From positions 1-64,000 of the forward strand of contig LVAV01000109.1 of the NCBI GenBank assembly GCA_001604185.1: a stretch of 64,000 bases of DNA. Direction: 5' to 3'. The translations under genes and the position numbers were made by a program. Shown here one piece after another: positions 17,734 to 27,013 of this stretch; position 1 is the stretch's first letter; each line of letters starts with the position of its first letter. The notes under the pieces were generated by a model. It ran no database searches and was not told where the DNA came from. It was given only the letters and a program-made list of their open reading frames with translations. Source of the DNA: Clostridiales bacterium Firm_16. Its GTDB lineage: Bacteria > Bacillota > Clostridia > Saccharofermentanales > Saccharofermentanaceae.

Positions 17734-19032
17734 ATGAAGAGAAAGATCATTGCATGTGTGCTGATGTTTGCTATGGTGGCGTCGATGGCGGCTTGTGACA
17801 AGTCCGGTGAGACATCGAAGGAGACTTCGAAAGTAACGACGGAGGCAACGCAGAAGGATTCATCGGAAGAGACATCCGACGCAACGTCAGAAGCGACCGC
17901 CGACGCAAGCACGGATGCCACGACTGAATCCGCCGAAGAAACAACGACCCCGGCCGCCCAGGGCGAACTTACGAAGGAGAAGTACGATGCCATCTCTCCG
18001 GAAGACCTGCTGACAGCCTGCGGTATCGCAGACCCACAAAACCTGACAGAGGATGAGTATTTCAAACTCCTGGAGACATACCGCTTTGTCGATCTCGACT
18101 ACGAGAAGATGGAGATGGCGGCCAATTCTCCGACGAAGGAAGCCATCAAGCTGGTGAAGAAGCTCTCTATCGATAAAGTTATGGACCGACTGCTGGACAG
18201 TGAATACCCGCAGGTAAGAGGATACGGCCTCGCCAGCCTACAGGGACTTTTTGGCGTGAATGAAAAATCCATGCAGAAAGCACTGGAAGTTCTGGAAACA
18301 GAGAAGGACGACTATTGCCTTTATAGCGCGACCTGCGGCCTGATGAACGAGATGAAGAGCGACCCGAAGGTGGCAGAGTTCATCTTCAAAATGGCTGATC
18401 ACTCGAATACCCGCATCCGCGTGCGTGCGGCCATTGCTATCGGTAACTCCTGGTCCAAAGGCGTGGACGGAACGGTGGAGAAGATCATCGCCATGATGAA
18501 CGATCCCGAGATCGAAGTACAGAAGACCGCGCTGGCCAATGCCGGCAAGCTCCGCGACGAAGCTGTGATCGAACCCATCGTAGCGGTCCTGAATGACGAG
18601 TCCCGCGCCAAAGTTCACGGCGACGCGGTACGTGGTCTGTCCACACTGTGGCTGGACTACCCGATGCACGAATCCACTTCCGAAGCGGCCTATAAGGCGA
18701 CCCTCGACTACTATTCCAAGACCCCGAGAAACAAGGATGTTCCGGCCTGGAGCGGTGTTTCTACTTTCAACACTGTTTCGGAAAAAGGTCTGACTGACAA
18801 TCAGTGGCGCGAGAAGGCGACGTACTTCAACGCAGACAAGTTTACAAAGGTGATGGCGGACCTCATCGCAGATCCGGATGCCAACTGGCTGGCCAAAGAA
18901 CCGGCCATGAAGGCGGTGCTGGCGCTTTGCCCGGAGAAGTTCGATTCCCTGGAAGAAGCCGCCAAAGCCTGCGGAGACAAGAAGGTCACCGATGCTTTCA
19001 CTAAGCTGAAGGAGAAGCAGAAGGAGTCCTGA
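17734..19032 (+). CDS. Lipoprotein with HEAT-like repeats
   Basis: A 432-aa protein. It begins with a lipoprotein signal peptide and lipobox SMAAC (Cys21), so it is predicted to be anchored to the outer face of the membrane. A Thr/Ser/Glu-rich linker (about 22-75) is followed by helical repeats of HEAT/armadillo type, clearest as pairs such as HSNTRIRVRAAIAIGNSW and DPEIEVQKTALANAGKL and DESRAKVHGDAVRGLSTL (about 225-310). Such solenoids bind proteins; no catalytic motif is visible. It precedes a signalling operon by 120 bases but has no visible functional link to it. Confidence 0.8.
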   Translation: MKRKIIACVLMFAMVASMAACDKSGETSKETSKVTTEATQKDSSEETSDATSEATADASTDATTESAEETTTPAAQGELTKEKYDAISPEDLLTACGIADPQNLTEDEYFKLLETYRFVDLDYEKMEMAANSPTKEAIKLVKKLSIDKVMDRLLDSEYPQVRGYGLASLQGLFGVNEKSMQKALEVLETEKDDYCLYSATCGLMNEMKSDPKVAEFIFKMADHSNTRIRVRAAIAIGNSWSKGVDGTVEKIIAMMNDPEIEVQKTALANAGKLRDEAVIEPIVAVLNDESRAKVHGDAVRGLSTLWLDYPMHESTSEAAYKATLDYYSKTPRNKDVPAWSGVSTFNTVSEKGLTDNQWREKATYFNADKFTKVMADLIADPDANWLAKEPAMKAVLALCPEKFDSLEEAAKACGDKKVTDAFTKLKEKQKES

Positions 19033-19152
19033 TCGGACGTATGCGAGACTGTAAAACGTGGCGCGCGAGCCGTGCACTCGGAACGTCAAGACGTGGCGCT
19101 CGAAACCGTTAAGTAGTACAATCGTTTACGGAATGGTATCACGAGGTTGGGT

Positions 19153-20748
19153 ATGATCAGCAATACACATCGGAAAAGAATAGTAAGGTTCGTTCTGATT
19201 TTTGCAGGGATCTTTCTGTACAATTTCGTGAACACCTTCATACCGGGCCGGACCTACGACATTATCTCTTTCGCCTACATGGGCTTCGTCGTAGCGTGGT
19301 ATCTCTCCGTACGCGAGCGGGTCATGGACAAGACCATTCGCCGGCTTTTCCTGGTGGGCACGGCTTCCATCGTGCTCCTGTTCATGCTCCGTGTCTGCAA
19401 ATGGAACTACTTCGGATCTTTCCGCAAACCCAATGAATACTTGTGGTATCTCTACTACGTGCCCATCACGCTGCTGCCGCTTTGTTCCCTGAACATCGCT
19501 CTTCTGGTGGGCGCCCATGATGCGCGAAAAACTCTTGTCCTGACGAGGGTTCTTCGTCTTGTCGGTGCAGGGCTCTGTGTCTTCGTGGTGACGAATTCTT
19601 TTCATAACCTCGTATTTAAGATCCAGGATCTCGATCCGGATCATCTCAAATACACACTCGGGGCGGGGTATTTTGCCATAGTGGCCTTCTCCCTGAGTTC
19701 CATCATCGCAGCGTTTATCGTCCTTTTTCACCGATGCCGTCTCAGCACCAGCCGGCGACTGGCTTTCATTCCCGTGCTGGTGCTGGTGTTCGGTATCGGT
19801 ATGATCGCGCTTTATTACATCAACGGGGGCGCGCCGAAGCTGCTGGGTTCCAAGCTTTATAACCTGCAGGAGGCTTTCGAATTTCTCTTCGTTGCATTCT
19901 GGGAAAGCTGTATCCAGATCGGCCTGATCCCCACTAACTCGGACTACGGGAAGCTCTTCGAATCTTCGGGTCTGGATGCGTATATTGCTGACAGCCTGGA
20001 CCGCATCGTGTACCGCACGGCGGACTACGGTGCCCATGAGAATGAGCCGGATTTCCGGGTCAATTCCCAGGCCATCCGTGCCGGCAAAGTGGTGTGGCAG
20101 GACGATATCTCGAAGATCAACGAGATCCGGCAGACTCTCGTGGAAGTGACAAAAGAACTGGCGGATGAGAACGAGCTTCTGGAGATGGAGAATGAGACCA
20201 GCAGCAAAAAGGCGGAGATGGATTCGTTGATGAATCTGTACGATGAGCTCTACGACTCCGTGCGGCCCGAGATCACCAGTCTTCGGAAACTTCTTTCCGC
20301 CATCGAGCAGGGCGGGCCGGAGGAACTCTCCGATACACGCAAAGCGACGGTGCTGGGAGCCTTCATTAAGCGGCGCGGGAATCTGTCGATCCTGGCACAC
20401 AATGCGCCGCAGATCAGTATGAATGAACTGGAGTACGCGCTCCGGGAATCGATGTACTATGTGTCCCTGACCCGGACCCGCTGCAGTGTCATGTTCAACG
20501 GCAAGGGCGAAGTGCCGGCCGAAGAACTGATCCACAAATATGAAGTGTTCCACGCGGTTTCCATGGAACTTCTGGATGAGGAATGCAGCATAATGGTCAA
20601 CGTCTCACGAGGCAAGAGTTTTTGCATGAGAATCATGGCCGACCGGCTGCTGGAGAAATTGTCGGTGGACCGGCTGAAAGAGAAGTTCGGCGAGGGGCTG
20701 GATGTGTCTCTCGACCAGGAGGAGGGGGTGACGTATATCCAATGCTGA
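19153..20748 (+). CDS. Multi-pass membrane sensor-like protein, first gene of a NarL-type signalling operon
   Basis: A 531-aa protein. The N-terminal half has about seven or eight membrane segments (residues about 10-245), in the manner of histidine-kinase 7TM N-terminal regions. A long helix or coiled coil follows (VTKELADENELLEMENETSS, about 325-370) and then a soluble domain. The position resembles a kinase DHp/ATPase region, but I see no phosphoacceptor His motif or N/G boxes, so it is probably a partner or degenerate kinase. The track opens at a TTG at 19147; CACGAGG at 19140-19146 gives good spacing to the ATG at 19153. It overlaps the kinase gene by 7 bases. Confidence 0.72.
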   Translation: MISNTHRKRIVRFVLIFAGIFLYNFVNTFIPGRTYDIISFAYMGFVVAWYLSVRERVMDKTIRRLFLVGTASIVLLFMLRVCKWNYFGSFRKPNEYLWYLYYVPITLLPLCSLNIALLVGAHDARKTLVLTRVLRLVGAGLCVFVVTNSFHNLVFKIQDLDPDHLKYTLGAGYFAIVAFSLSSIIAAFIVLFHRCRLSTSRRLAFIPVLVLVFGIGMIALYYINGGAPKLLGSKLYNLQEAFEFLFVAFWESCIQIGLIPTNSDYGKLFESSGLDAYIADSLDRIVYRTADYGAHENEPDFRVNSQAIRAGKVVWQDDISKINEIRQTLVEVTKELADENELLEMENETSSKKAEMDSLMNLYDELYDSVRPEITSLRKLLSAIEQGGPEELSDTRKATVLGAFIKRRGNLSILAHNAPQISMNELEYALRESMYYVSLTRTRCSVMFNGKGEVPAEELIHKYEVFHAVSMELLDEECSIMVNVSRGKSFCMRIMADRLLEKLSVDRLKEKFGEGLDVSLDQEEGVTYIQC

Positions 20749-22019
20749 CGCGTTTACCTCTGGTGTTGAATCTGAGTGATGAGCTCATGCTTGTGCGGGG
20801 CGTGCTGTTCCTGTGGACCGTCCTCCTCATGATGGGCTTCGTGGACTGTCTTTTCGACGCGATCCGCCGTCGGAGAAATTGCGCTCGGCTTCTGGGAAGT
20901 ATCGCTACGATCCTTCTTTCGTTCCTGATCATTGCGCTGAACTACACGGGCGCCGTGCTGACTTCCGGCGGTTTTGTGCTGGGCTTTACCATCGCGGTGC
21001 TGGTGCTCCTGACTTTCGGGCTGGGCCTGCAGCTGGGATTTAATTTCCGCGCCCGCAGAAGAAGGATCCATCCCGGCTCGGTCAAAGAGTCGGTGGACCA
21101 GCTTTCCACGGGTGTCTGCTACTATTTCAAAGACGGGCGCATCAAGCTCCAGAATGTGATGATGGAGAAGATCTGGCGAGAACTTTCCGGGAAGAATCTG
21201 ACGGACGGGCGTGTCCTGTGGGATGCGGTTTCCGGGGGTGAAACGCTTCGCGGGACTTGTATCAATAGCGGGGAGACGCCGATCCATATTCTCCCGGACG
21301 GAACAGTGCGGAGCTGGCAGAGGCGGGAAGTGCATACCGACGGCATGGAGCTGTACGAAGTGCTGGCGGCGGACGTGACGGAGGAGTATTCCCTGGTACG
21401 GGATCTGGAAGAGAAAGAAGAGCGCCTGCGGCATCGAAGCATGCGTTTGAAGGTCATCGGCGAGAGGATCGATGCCTTGAATATCGAGAAAGAGATCCTG
21501 GATTCCAAGATCCGTCTCCACGATGACTGGGGGCGGGCGCTGATCACGGCCAAGGCCTACATCGAGGATCCGGACGAGGAGAAGAAGCGGGAATTCCTGT
21601 CGCTTTGGAATCGGAATATCTCCTATGTAGAAGAGAACGAACAGTCTGTCGCCCAGGACGCCTACGACGATATTTTCAACAGCGCGAAGTCCCTCGGGCT
21701 GACCATCGATATCGACGAAGAGCTGCCTACCGACTACGAGACACGGAACATCTTGATCCAGGCTATGGCGGTGTGCATCGGAAACATGGTAAAACATGCC
21801 GAAGGAAAGACTTTGCATATTCAGACCGCGCATCGCGAGAAGACCTGTGTGTATACCTTCACCAACGACGGGCGTCCGCCGGAGGAGACCGTGGAGGAGA
21901 AGGGCGGCCTGAAAAATCTTCGCCGCAAAGTCGAGGCCCAGGGTGGGCAGATGAGCATCGAGAGTACACCACGTTTCGCATTGCATATTGAACTGGGGGA
22001 GAGAAAGAATGGCACATAA
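20742..22019 (+). CDS. Sensor histidine kinase (NarX/LiaS-like, LuxR-type partner)
   Basis: A 425-aa membrane kinase. Three or four membrane helices (about residues 5-100) precede a sensor-like region, a coiled coil (about 215-245), a dimerisation helix with the likely phosphoacceptor in KIRLHDDWGRAL, and an HATPase_c domain (N box IGNMVKHAEGK, G box EKGGLKNLRRKVEAQGG). The track opens at 20583, but the first part is out-of-frame reading through the previous gene. The ATG at 20742 overlaps the previous stop and is preceded by GGAGGAGGGGG. It should phosphorylate the response regulator encoded just downstream (11-bp overlap). Confidence 0.85.
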   Translation: MLTRLPLVLNLSDELMLVRGVLFLWTVLLMMGFVDCLFDAIRRRRNCARLLGSIATILLSFLIIALNYTGAVLTSGGFVLGFTIAVLVLLTFGLGLQLGFNFRARRRRIHPGSVKESVDQLSTGVCYYFKDGRIKLQNVMMEKIWRELSGKNLTDGRVLWDAVSGGETLRGTCINSGETPIHILPDGTVRSWQRREVHTDGMELYEVLAADVTEEYSLVRDLEEKEERLRHRSMRLKVIGERIDALNIEKEILDSKIRLHDDWGRALITAKAYIEDPDEEKKREFLSLWNRNISYVEENEQSVAQDAYDDIFNSAKSLGLTIDIDEELPTDYETRNILIQAMAVCIGNMVKHAEGKTLHIQTAHREKTCVYTFTNDGRPPEETVEEKGGLKNLRRKVEAQGGQMSIESTPRFALHIELGERKNGT

Positions 22020-22632
22020 TATCTTAATCGTGGACGATCAGAAGATGCAGCGCATCGCCCTGCAGAGCAGTCTGGCCCAGAATCCGGAGTACCAAATCGT
22101 GGACTCCATCGGCACCGCCGAGATGGCAATCCATTTTGCCGACAGTAAGCCTATCGACCTGATCATCATGGACATTGTCATGACCGCCGGTATCAACGGT
22201 ATCGAGGCCGCCGGGCGCATCAAGAAAGCGCATCCCGGGATCAAGATCATTCTGGTGACCAGTATGCCGGAGGTGTCCTATATCGAGAAGGGCCGGGAGG
22301 CCGGCGCAGAGGGTATGTGGTACAAGGAGCAGGAGGGGCTGGCTCTGGAGACCGTGATCGAGAAGGTCCTGGCGGGCGAGACCGTCTATCCTGAAGCGAC
22401 TCCAGTGTTGACCATCGGTATTGCCTCCAGCACCGACTTCACCCAGCGGGAACTGGATGTTCTGCGGAAAGTGGTCTTCGGCTATTCGGACCAGGAGATC
22501 GCAGAGACCCTGAACATGAGCATCTGGACCGTCCGCTCCCATGTCAAGAATCTCCTGCAGAAGACGGGCTTCAAGAACCGCGTTGAGCTGGCCGTGAACG
22601 TAAGGTCCTCAGGACTCGTGATCGATGAGTAG
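22009..22632 (+). CDS. NarL/FixJ-family response regulator
   Basis: A 207-aa DNA-binding response regulator. The receiver domain has DD at 9-10 and the phosphorylation site D55 (LIIMDIVM). The C-terminal LuxR-type helix-turn-helix reads FTQRELDVLRKVVFGYSDQEIAETLNMS...VRSHVKNLLQKTG (about residues 145-200). The track opens at a TTG; GGGGGAGAG before the ATG at 22009 defines the start. It forms an operon with the two upstream membrane proteins. The next gene downstream is an LRR surface protein, a possible but unproven target. Confidence 0.92.
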   Translation: MAHNILIVDDQKMQRIALQSSLAQNPEYQIVDSIGTAEMAIHFADSKPIDLIIMDIVMTAGINGIEAAGRIKKAHPGIKIILVTSMPEVSYIEKGREAGAEGMWYKEQEGLALETVIEKVLAGETVYPEATPVLTIGIASSTDFTQRELDVLRKVVFGYSDQEIAETLNMSIWTVRSHVKNLLQKTGFKNRVELAVNVRSSGLVIDE

Positions 22633-22689
22633 GGCCACCGGCCCCGCCCTCGGACGCTCCGCCTTCCGCCTACTTCGTCCCAACCCACC

Positions 22690-22726
22690 ACGAAAAAAAG
22701 CGGAACATCACTAGATTTAGCGATGT
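22690..22726 (-). repeat. Inverted copy of the 17623 hairpin element
   Basis: Read on the minus strand this segment (TCGCTAAATCTAGTGATGT, then a T tract) closely matches the plus-strand element at 17623-17651 (TCACTATTTCTAGTGATGT, then a T tract). It forms an imperfect 9-bp stem. No minus-strand gene ends here. Confidence 0.4.
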
Positions 22727-22859
22727 ATTCCCCTTCTATTCGTGGTATCTTTGTAATAGAGTGTTTCAATAGGTTTTGGGGCACGCGACTTCAAGTCGCA
22801 GGGAACGGGATCGAGCTTTGCGACTACAGAACTCAGACAGATGGAGGCAGGCGCGAAGT

Positions 22860-25800
22860 ATGAAGAATCAGGCAAAAAATCTTTCCGGCGTGGTGATCGC
22901 TCCGGTAGTTACAGCGGCCGTTGCATTTGCAGCAACCGCGGCAATCTCACTTTTCCCGAATCAAATGGGGCAGAAGCAGGTACTGGCGGACGGAGAAATC
23001 CCCGTGACGGCAGAGTTTTTCCCGGACGAGGCATTCCGGAATTTCGTAAAATCGAAAATCGATGTCAATCCGAGTGACGGAAAACTGTCGGCGGAGGAAA
23101 TCGCGGCCACGAAGACGGTAAACTGCAAAGATATGAATATCAAAGACCTCACGGGAATCGAGTATTTCACTTCACTGCAGTACATCAACTGTTCCTGTAA
23201 TGAATTGACGACGCTGGACCTGAGCCGGTGCCCGGATCTTGTGTATCTGTATTGTTTTGAAAATCAACTTGAGAGCATCAAGCTGAACGAGAATGTGAAT
23301 CTTCAGCAGGTCTACTGTCAGGACAACAAGCTGACGAGCCTGGATCTCAAGGGGAGTACGAAGCTTACAGAACTGCATTGTAATAACAATGAACTGACCA
23401 GTCTGGAGGTCAGCAGGTGTCCCAATCTTCTGGACCTGAATCTGTCCGGCAACCTGGTTAGGGACCTGTACTTAACCAGAAATACGAAGCTTACGTCCCT
23501 TTCGCTGGCAGACAATCTGGTAATTCTCCTTGATCTGAGTGATAATATGAGCCTGACGTACCTGAATTGTTCCTACAACCGTCTGGTGTCCCTGGATGTT
23601 TCGGGTCATACCGCTTTGAAAAAACTGTACTGTCAGCTGAACAGCCTGACGAAACTGAGTCTGAGCAGTTGTACGAATCTGACTGAAGTGGACTGCAGCT
23701 CGAATTATCTGACGAGCGAGCCGTCTGTTCCGAGCGGATGCACCATAAGATATTCTCCGCAATCCGCAAGCTATAGCGGATATATACCCGTCACGAAGAC
23801 CTATTTCCCGGACGCAAATTTCCGCGCCTATGTTTTGGAGCATTTCGATGTAAATCCTCACGACGAGTACCTGTCTCCGGATGAGATCAGCGATGTAAAA
23901 ATGGTTAACTGTCCGAAAATGGGAATCCGTTCCCTGGAGGGTATGCAGTGGTTTACTGAGGTCAAATCTCTGTATTGTAGTGGAAACCTTCTGAAGAGCT
24001 TTGATCTGTCGAAGAATACGAAGCTGGTCACAATTGACGCCACCGATAACCTCCTGACGAAGGTTAATTTCGGCTATCTGCCGAATCTTGAGTACCTCAG
24101 GGTCTCCGAAAACGAAATGTTAGAGGAGTTCGATGTCAGTAAAAACACCAAGCTGCGAGTTCTTCAGATGGGCTCGCATCCGCGGTTGCATGAAGTTGAT
24201 CTGACGAATAATACCGAGCTTCAAGACCTGACCATTTATAGTGTCAATCTTTACAGCCTGAATCTCGAAAACTGCGAGAAACTTGAGGTCCTGCAGTGCG
24301 TCTATTGTGGATTGACGAATCTTCGGACCTCGAATAATCCGGAGCTTCGGCAAGTGTATTGCTACAGCAACAGACTGAGTTCTCTGGATACCCAGTTAAA
24401 TCCGAAGATCGAGCTCATAGATTGTCACGACAACGTGATGACCGCGCTGTTGCTGTATAACGCATCGAATCTGAAAAAACTGTATTGTAACGACAATCTG
24501 TTGTCAAGGCTGGATCTGAGTCCTTGTCCGAATATTGAGTACGTGAACTGCCAAAACAATCTTCTGACAGCAAAACCGACTGTCCCGACGGGCTGTACAC
24601 TTGCATATGATGATCAGAAAACCAACAACATTCCCATTGATAAAGAGCATTTCCCGGATCAGGCATTCCGTGATTACGTGTCGAGCAAATGGGATAAATC
24701 TCCTTGCGATGGCGTTCTGTCCTGGGACGAGAGATATGCTGTCACTGAAATGTTTGTGCAATCAAGGGGTATCGAGTCTCTGTACGGTATCGAATATTTC
24801 CCGAATCTGCAGCTCCTGAGCTGTGGTCACAATAAAATCTACATTCTGGATATGAGCGATAATAAGAAATTGAGGGAACTGTATTGCCAGAGTAACAACA
24901 TTCAGAATCTGTATCTCGGTCATAACAACACGGGACTGGAGGAACTCGATTGTACGGACAATGCGCTTACCCAGCTGAGTATCAGTGAACATACCAAACT
25001 GCGGGGGCTTTCCTGCGGAGAGAATAAGATCAAGAGCCTTTCCGTCAGAGAGTTTCCTTTGCTTGAGGAGCTGGATTGCCACGGTAACGCTCTGAAAGAG
25101 CTGGATGTCAGCAAGAATGCGTATCTTAGCAAGCTGGACTGCAGCGGGAATGCACTTACCCGCCTGGATGCAAGTAAGAACACCGCACTTCTGACCCTGA
25201 ATTGTGGCAGTAGTTATATCGATTATCTGGATGTTTCTTCGAACAAAAAACTGCAATACCTGTATTTCAGCGAGACCGGAATTTCGAAGATCGATCTGAG
25301 CAATAATCCGAATCTGAACATCCTGGAGTGCCGCAACACGAAACTCAAGTACATCGATGTACGCAATAACCTGAGCCTGGGCACTCTGGACGTCGCTTAT
25401 AACAAGGGACTTACAACCATCGATGTAAGCAAGAACACACAGCTTATTAGGCTGGATTGCTCCTGCTGCAGACTTTCGGGACTGGATCTGAGTAAGAATA
25501 CATATTTGTATGGACTGAACTGCGACGATAACCTGATGGTCAATCTGGACCTGAGCAAGTGCACGCAGCTTGCTTCTGTCAGCTGCAAGAACAATTACAT
25601 CCAGGAGAAGCCGAAAGTACCAAGTGGCTGTATGCTGGAATTTGATCCGCAGAAAAAAGGACCTGAAGTCACTGGCTTAAAAGTGAATGCCTATGGCGGA
25701 ACTTCGCTTGGTCTCATCTGGGACAAGTCGGAATCAGCAGATGGTTTCGAGGTGGCAGGATATGAGATTCAGCGACGCACATCTTATAATTCCGATTATG

Positions 25801-26897
25801 AGACTATCACCACGACATCAGACAACCAATATACCGATACGGGTCTGAAATCGTACACTGTATATTACTACAGGATACGTGCGTATATTATCGTGTCTGA
25901 TGTAATCGTTTACGGTGATTATGCTGAATTCTCCGCTAGAACAATGGAACAGACCCCGACCCCGACGAATACACCGAAACCGTCGCAGACTCCGACGAAG
26001 ACTCCGACCAAGAAGACGAGTCCGACTCCGACGAAGAAGAGTACGCCGACGCCGGTCGTCAAGCCGGGAAAACCTACGAATGTGAAGGCGGTTTCGGTTT
26101 CAGCTACCAGCGTAAATGTTTCCTGGAGCGCAGTGAGCGGAGCGGCCGGCTATCAGGTGTGGAGATCGACCCAGAAAGACAGTGGATTTGTAGCTCTCGG
26201 ATCGGTGACCACCACCAGCCGTGTAAGTACGGGACTGACAACGGGAACCACGTATTACTACAAAGTGCGTGCGTATAAGGAAACGAACGGAACGAAGCTT
26301 TATGGTGACTATAGTGCTGTCGTAAGTTGTGTTCCGAAGCCGGCAGTGCCGGGCAATGTGAAGGCTACGGTTGTATCGCTGACGAAGGTGAGAGTGGCCT
26401 GGAGTGCAGTGACCGGTGCCACGGGTTATGAGGTCTATCGCTCGACCTCGCCCGACGGAACTTTCTCCAAGCTCGGATCGGTGACCACTACCAGCCGGGA
26501 CTGCCCGGGCCTGACCACCGGCACGACCTATTACTTCAAGGTCCGTGCGTATAAGGAAGTGAACGGAACGAAGGTCTACAGTAATTACAGTGCTGTCGTT
26601 AGCTGCGTTCCGAAGCCGACGGCGCCGACCAATGTGAAAGCAGTTGTTGCTTCGGCGACGAAGGTGACGGTCTCCTGGAACGCAGTCACCGGTGCGACGG
26701 GATACGAGGTCTACCGTGCGACTTCTGCCGGCGGAACTTATTCCAAACTCGGCACCGTGACCACCACCAGCCGAGACTGCCCGGGTCTGACCACCGGCAC
26801 GACCTACTACTTTAAGGTCCGCGCCTATGTGGAGATCAACGGAACGAAGTACTACAGTAACTACAGTACCGTAGTCAACGCAACACCCAAGAAATAA
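22860..26897 (+). CDS. Secreted LRR protein with C-terminal FN3 domains (LRR protein 1)
   Basis: A 1345-aa secreted protein. The ATG at 22860 (GGAGG 12 bases upstream) starts a signal peptide (MKNQAKNLSGVVIAPVV...). The earlier in-frame ATG at 22776 would add a basic non-signal leader and is rejected. Three LRR blocks each begin with a cap of the form FPDxxFRxYV then an EF-hand-like DxNPxDGxLSxxE loop, followed by 20-22-residue repeats of the type LxxLxCxxNxLTxLDxS. Then come one divergent FN3, a Pro-Thr-Lys linker and three FN3 domains. No anchor motif or transmembrane tail is seen. Such proteins are secreted binding scaffolds; the ligand is unknown. The last 882 bp are nearly identical to the end of the next gene, and an orphan DUF4214 tail follows the stop. 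Confidence 0.85.
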   Translation: MKNQAKNLSGVVIAPVVTAAVAFAATAAISLFPNQMGQKQVLADGEIPVTAEFFPDEAFRNFVKSKIDVNPSDGKLSAEEIAATKTVNCKDMNIKDLTGIEYFTSLQYINCSCNELTTLDLSRCPDLVYLYCFENQLESIKLNENVNLQQVYCQDNKLTSLDLKGSTKLTELHCNNNELTSLEVSRCPNLLDLNLSGNLVRDLYLTRNTKLTSLSLADNLVILLDLSDNMSLTYLNCSYNRLVSLDVSGHTALKKLYCQLNSLTKLSLSSCTNLTEVDCSSNYLTSEPSVPSGCTIRYSPQSASYSGYIPVTKTYFPDANFRAYVLEHFDVNPHDEYLSPDEISDVKMVNCPKMGIRSLEGMQWFTEVKSLYCSGNLLKSFDLSKNTKLVTIDATDNLLTKVNFGYLPNLEYLRVSENEMLEEFDVSKNTKLRVLQMGSHPRLHEVDLTNNTELQDLTIYSVNLYSLNLENCEKLEVLQCVYCGLTNLRTSNNPELRQVYCYSNRLSSLDTQLNPKIELIDCHDNVMTALLLYNASNLKKLYCNDNLLSRLDLSPCPNIEYVNCQNNLLTAKPTVPTGCTLAYDDQKTNNIPIDKEHFPDQAFRDYVSSKWDKSPCDGVLSWDERYAVTEMFVQSRGIESLYGIEYFPNLQLLSCGHNKIYILDMSDNKKLRELYCQSNNIQNLYLGHNNTGLEELDCTDNALTQLSISEHTKLRGLSCGENKIKSLSVREFPLLEELDCHGNALKELDVSKNAYLSKLDCSGNALTRLDASKNTALLTLNCGSSYIDYLDVSSNKKLQYLYFSETGISKIDLSNNPNLNILECRNTKLKYIDVRNNLSLGTLDVAYNKGLTTIDVSKNTQLIRLDCSCCRLSGLDLSKNTYLYGLNCDDNLMVNLDLSKCTQLASVSCKNNYIQEKPKVPSGCMLEFDPQKKGPEVTGLKVNAYGGTSLGLIWDKSESADGFEVAGYEIQRRTSYNSDYETITTTSDNQYTDTGLKSYTVYYYRIRAYIIVSDVIVYGDYAEFSARTMEQTPTPTNTPKPSQTPTKTPTKKTSPTPTKKSTPTPVVKPGKPTNVKAVSVSATSVNVSWSAVSGAAGYQVWRSTQKDSGFVALGSVTTTSRVSTGLTTGTTYYYKVRAYKETNGTKLYGDYSAVVSCVPKPAVPGNVKATVVSLTKVRVAWSAVTGATGYEVYRSTSPDGTFSKLGSVTTTSRDCPGLTTGTTYYFKVRAYKEVNGTKVYSNYSAVVSCVPKPTAPTNVKAVVASATKVTVSWNAVTGATGYEVYRATSAGGTYSKLGTVTTTSRDCPGLTTGTTYYFKVRAYVEINGTKYYSNYSTVVNATPKK
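26016..26897 (+). repeat. 882-bp direct repeat, copy 1 (three FN3 domains)
   Basis: Linker plus three FN3 domains at the 3' end of LRR protein 1. Copy 2 is at 30269-31150, same orientation, offset exactly 4253 bp with no gap. The two encoded segments differ at about seven residues. Confidence 0.92.
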
Positions 26898-26914
26898 CGC
26901 GTCGAATCCGCGAC

Positions 26915-26961
26915 AAGATTGTTTACCAAGATCTATCGTCAGTACGGCATCGACAGAGGAT
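26915..26961 (+). pseudogene. Orphan C-terminal tail of a DUF4214 domain
   Basis: Reading AGA at 26917 onward gives RLFTKIYRQYGIDRG then TAA. The end resembles the C-terminus of the DUF4214 protein at 31332-33983 (FTGICKQYGIERG). It lies 20 bases behind the stop of LRR protein 1 with no start of its own, so it looks like the leftover end of a gene whose 3' part was replaced. Confidence 0.55.
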
Positions 26962-27013
26962 AAAGAAAGCGTTTCGCGAGACGAATCATACGGATTTTAA
27001 AGGAGATCAGTAA

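Noticed and set aside
19126-20553. 475-aa minus-strand ORF
   Set aside because: Antisense to the sensor membrane protein, which has membrane helices, ribosome site and operon overlap.
22786-22830. Possible c-di-GMP-type riboswitch before LRR protein 1
   Set aside because: A GCGACTT/AAGTCGC hairpin is present, but the conserved GGGCAAACC and GGGACGCAAAGCC segments of that class are absent.
22776-22859. 28-codon N-terminal extension of LRR protein 1
   Set aside because: It would place an Arg-rich non-signal leader before a good signal peptide; the ribosome site fits the ATG at 22860.
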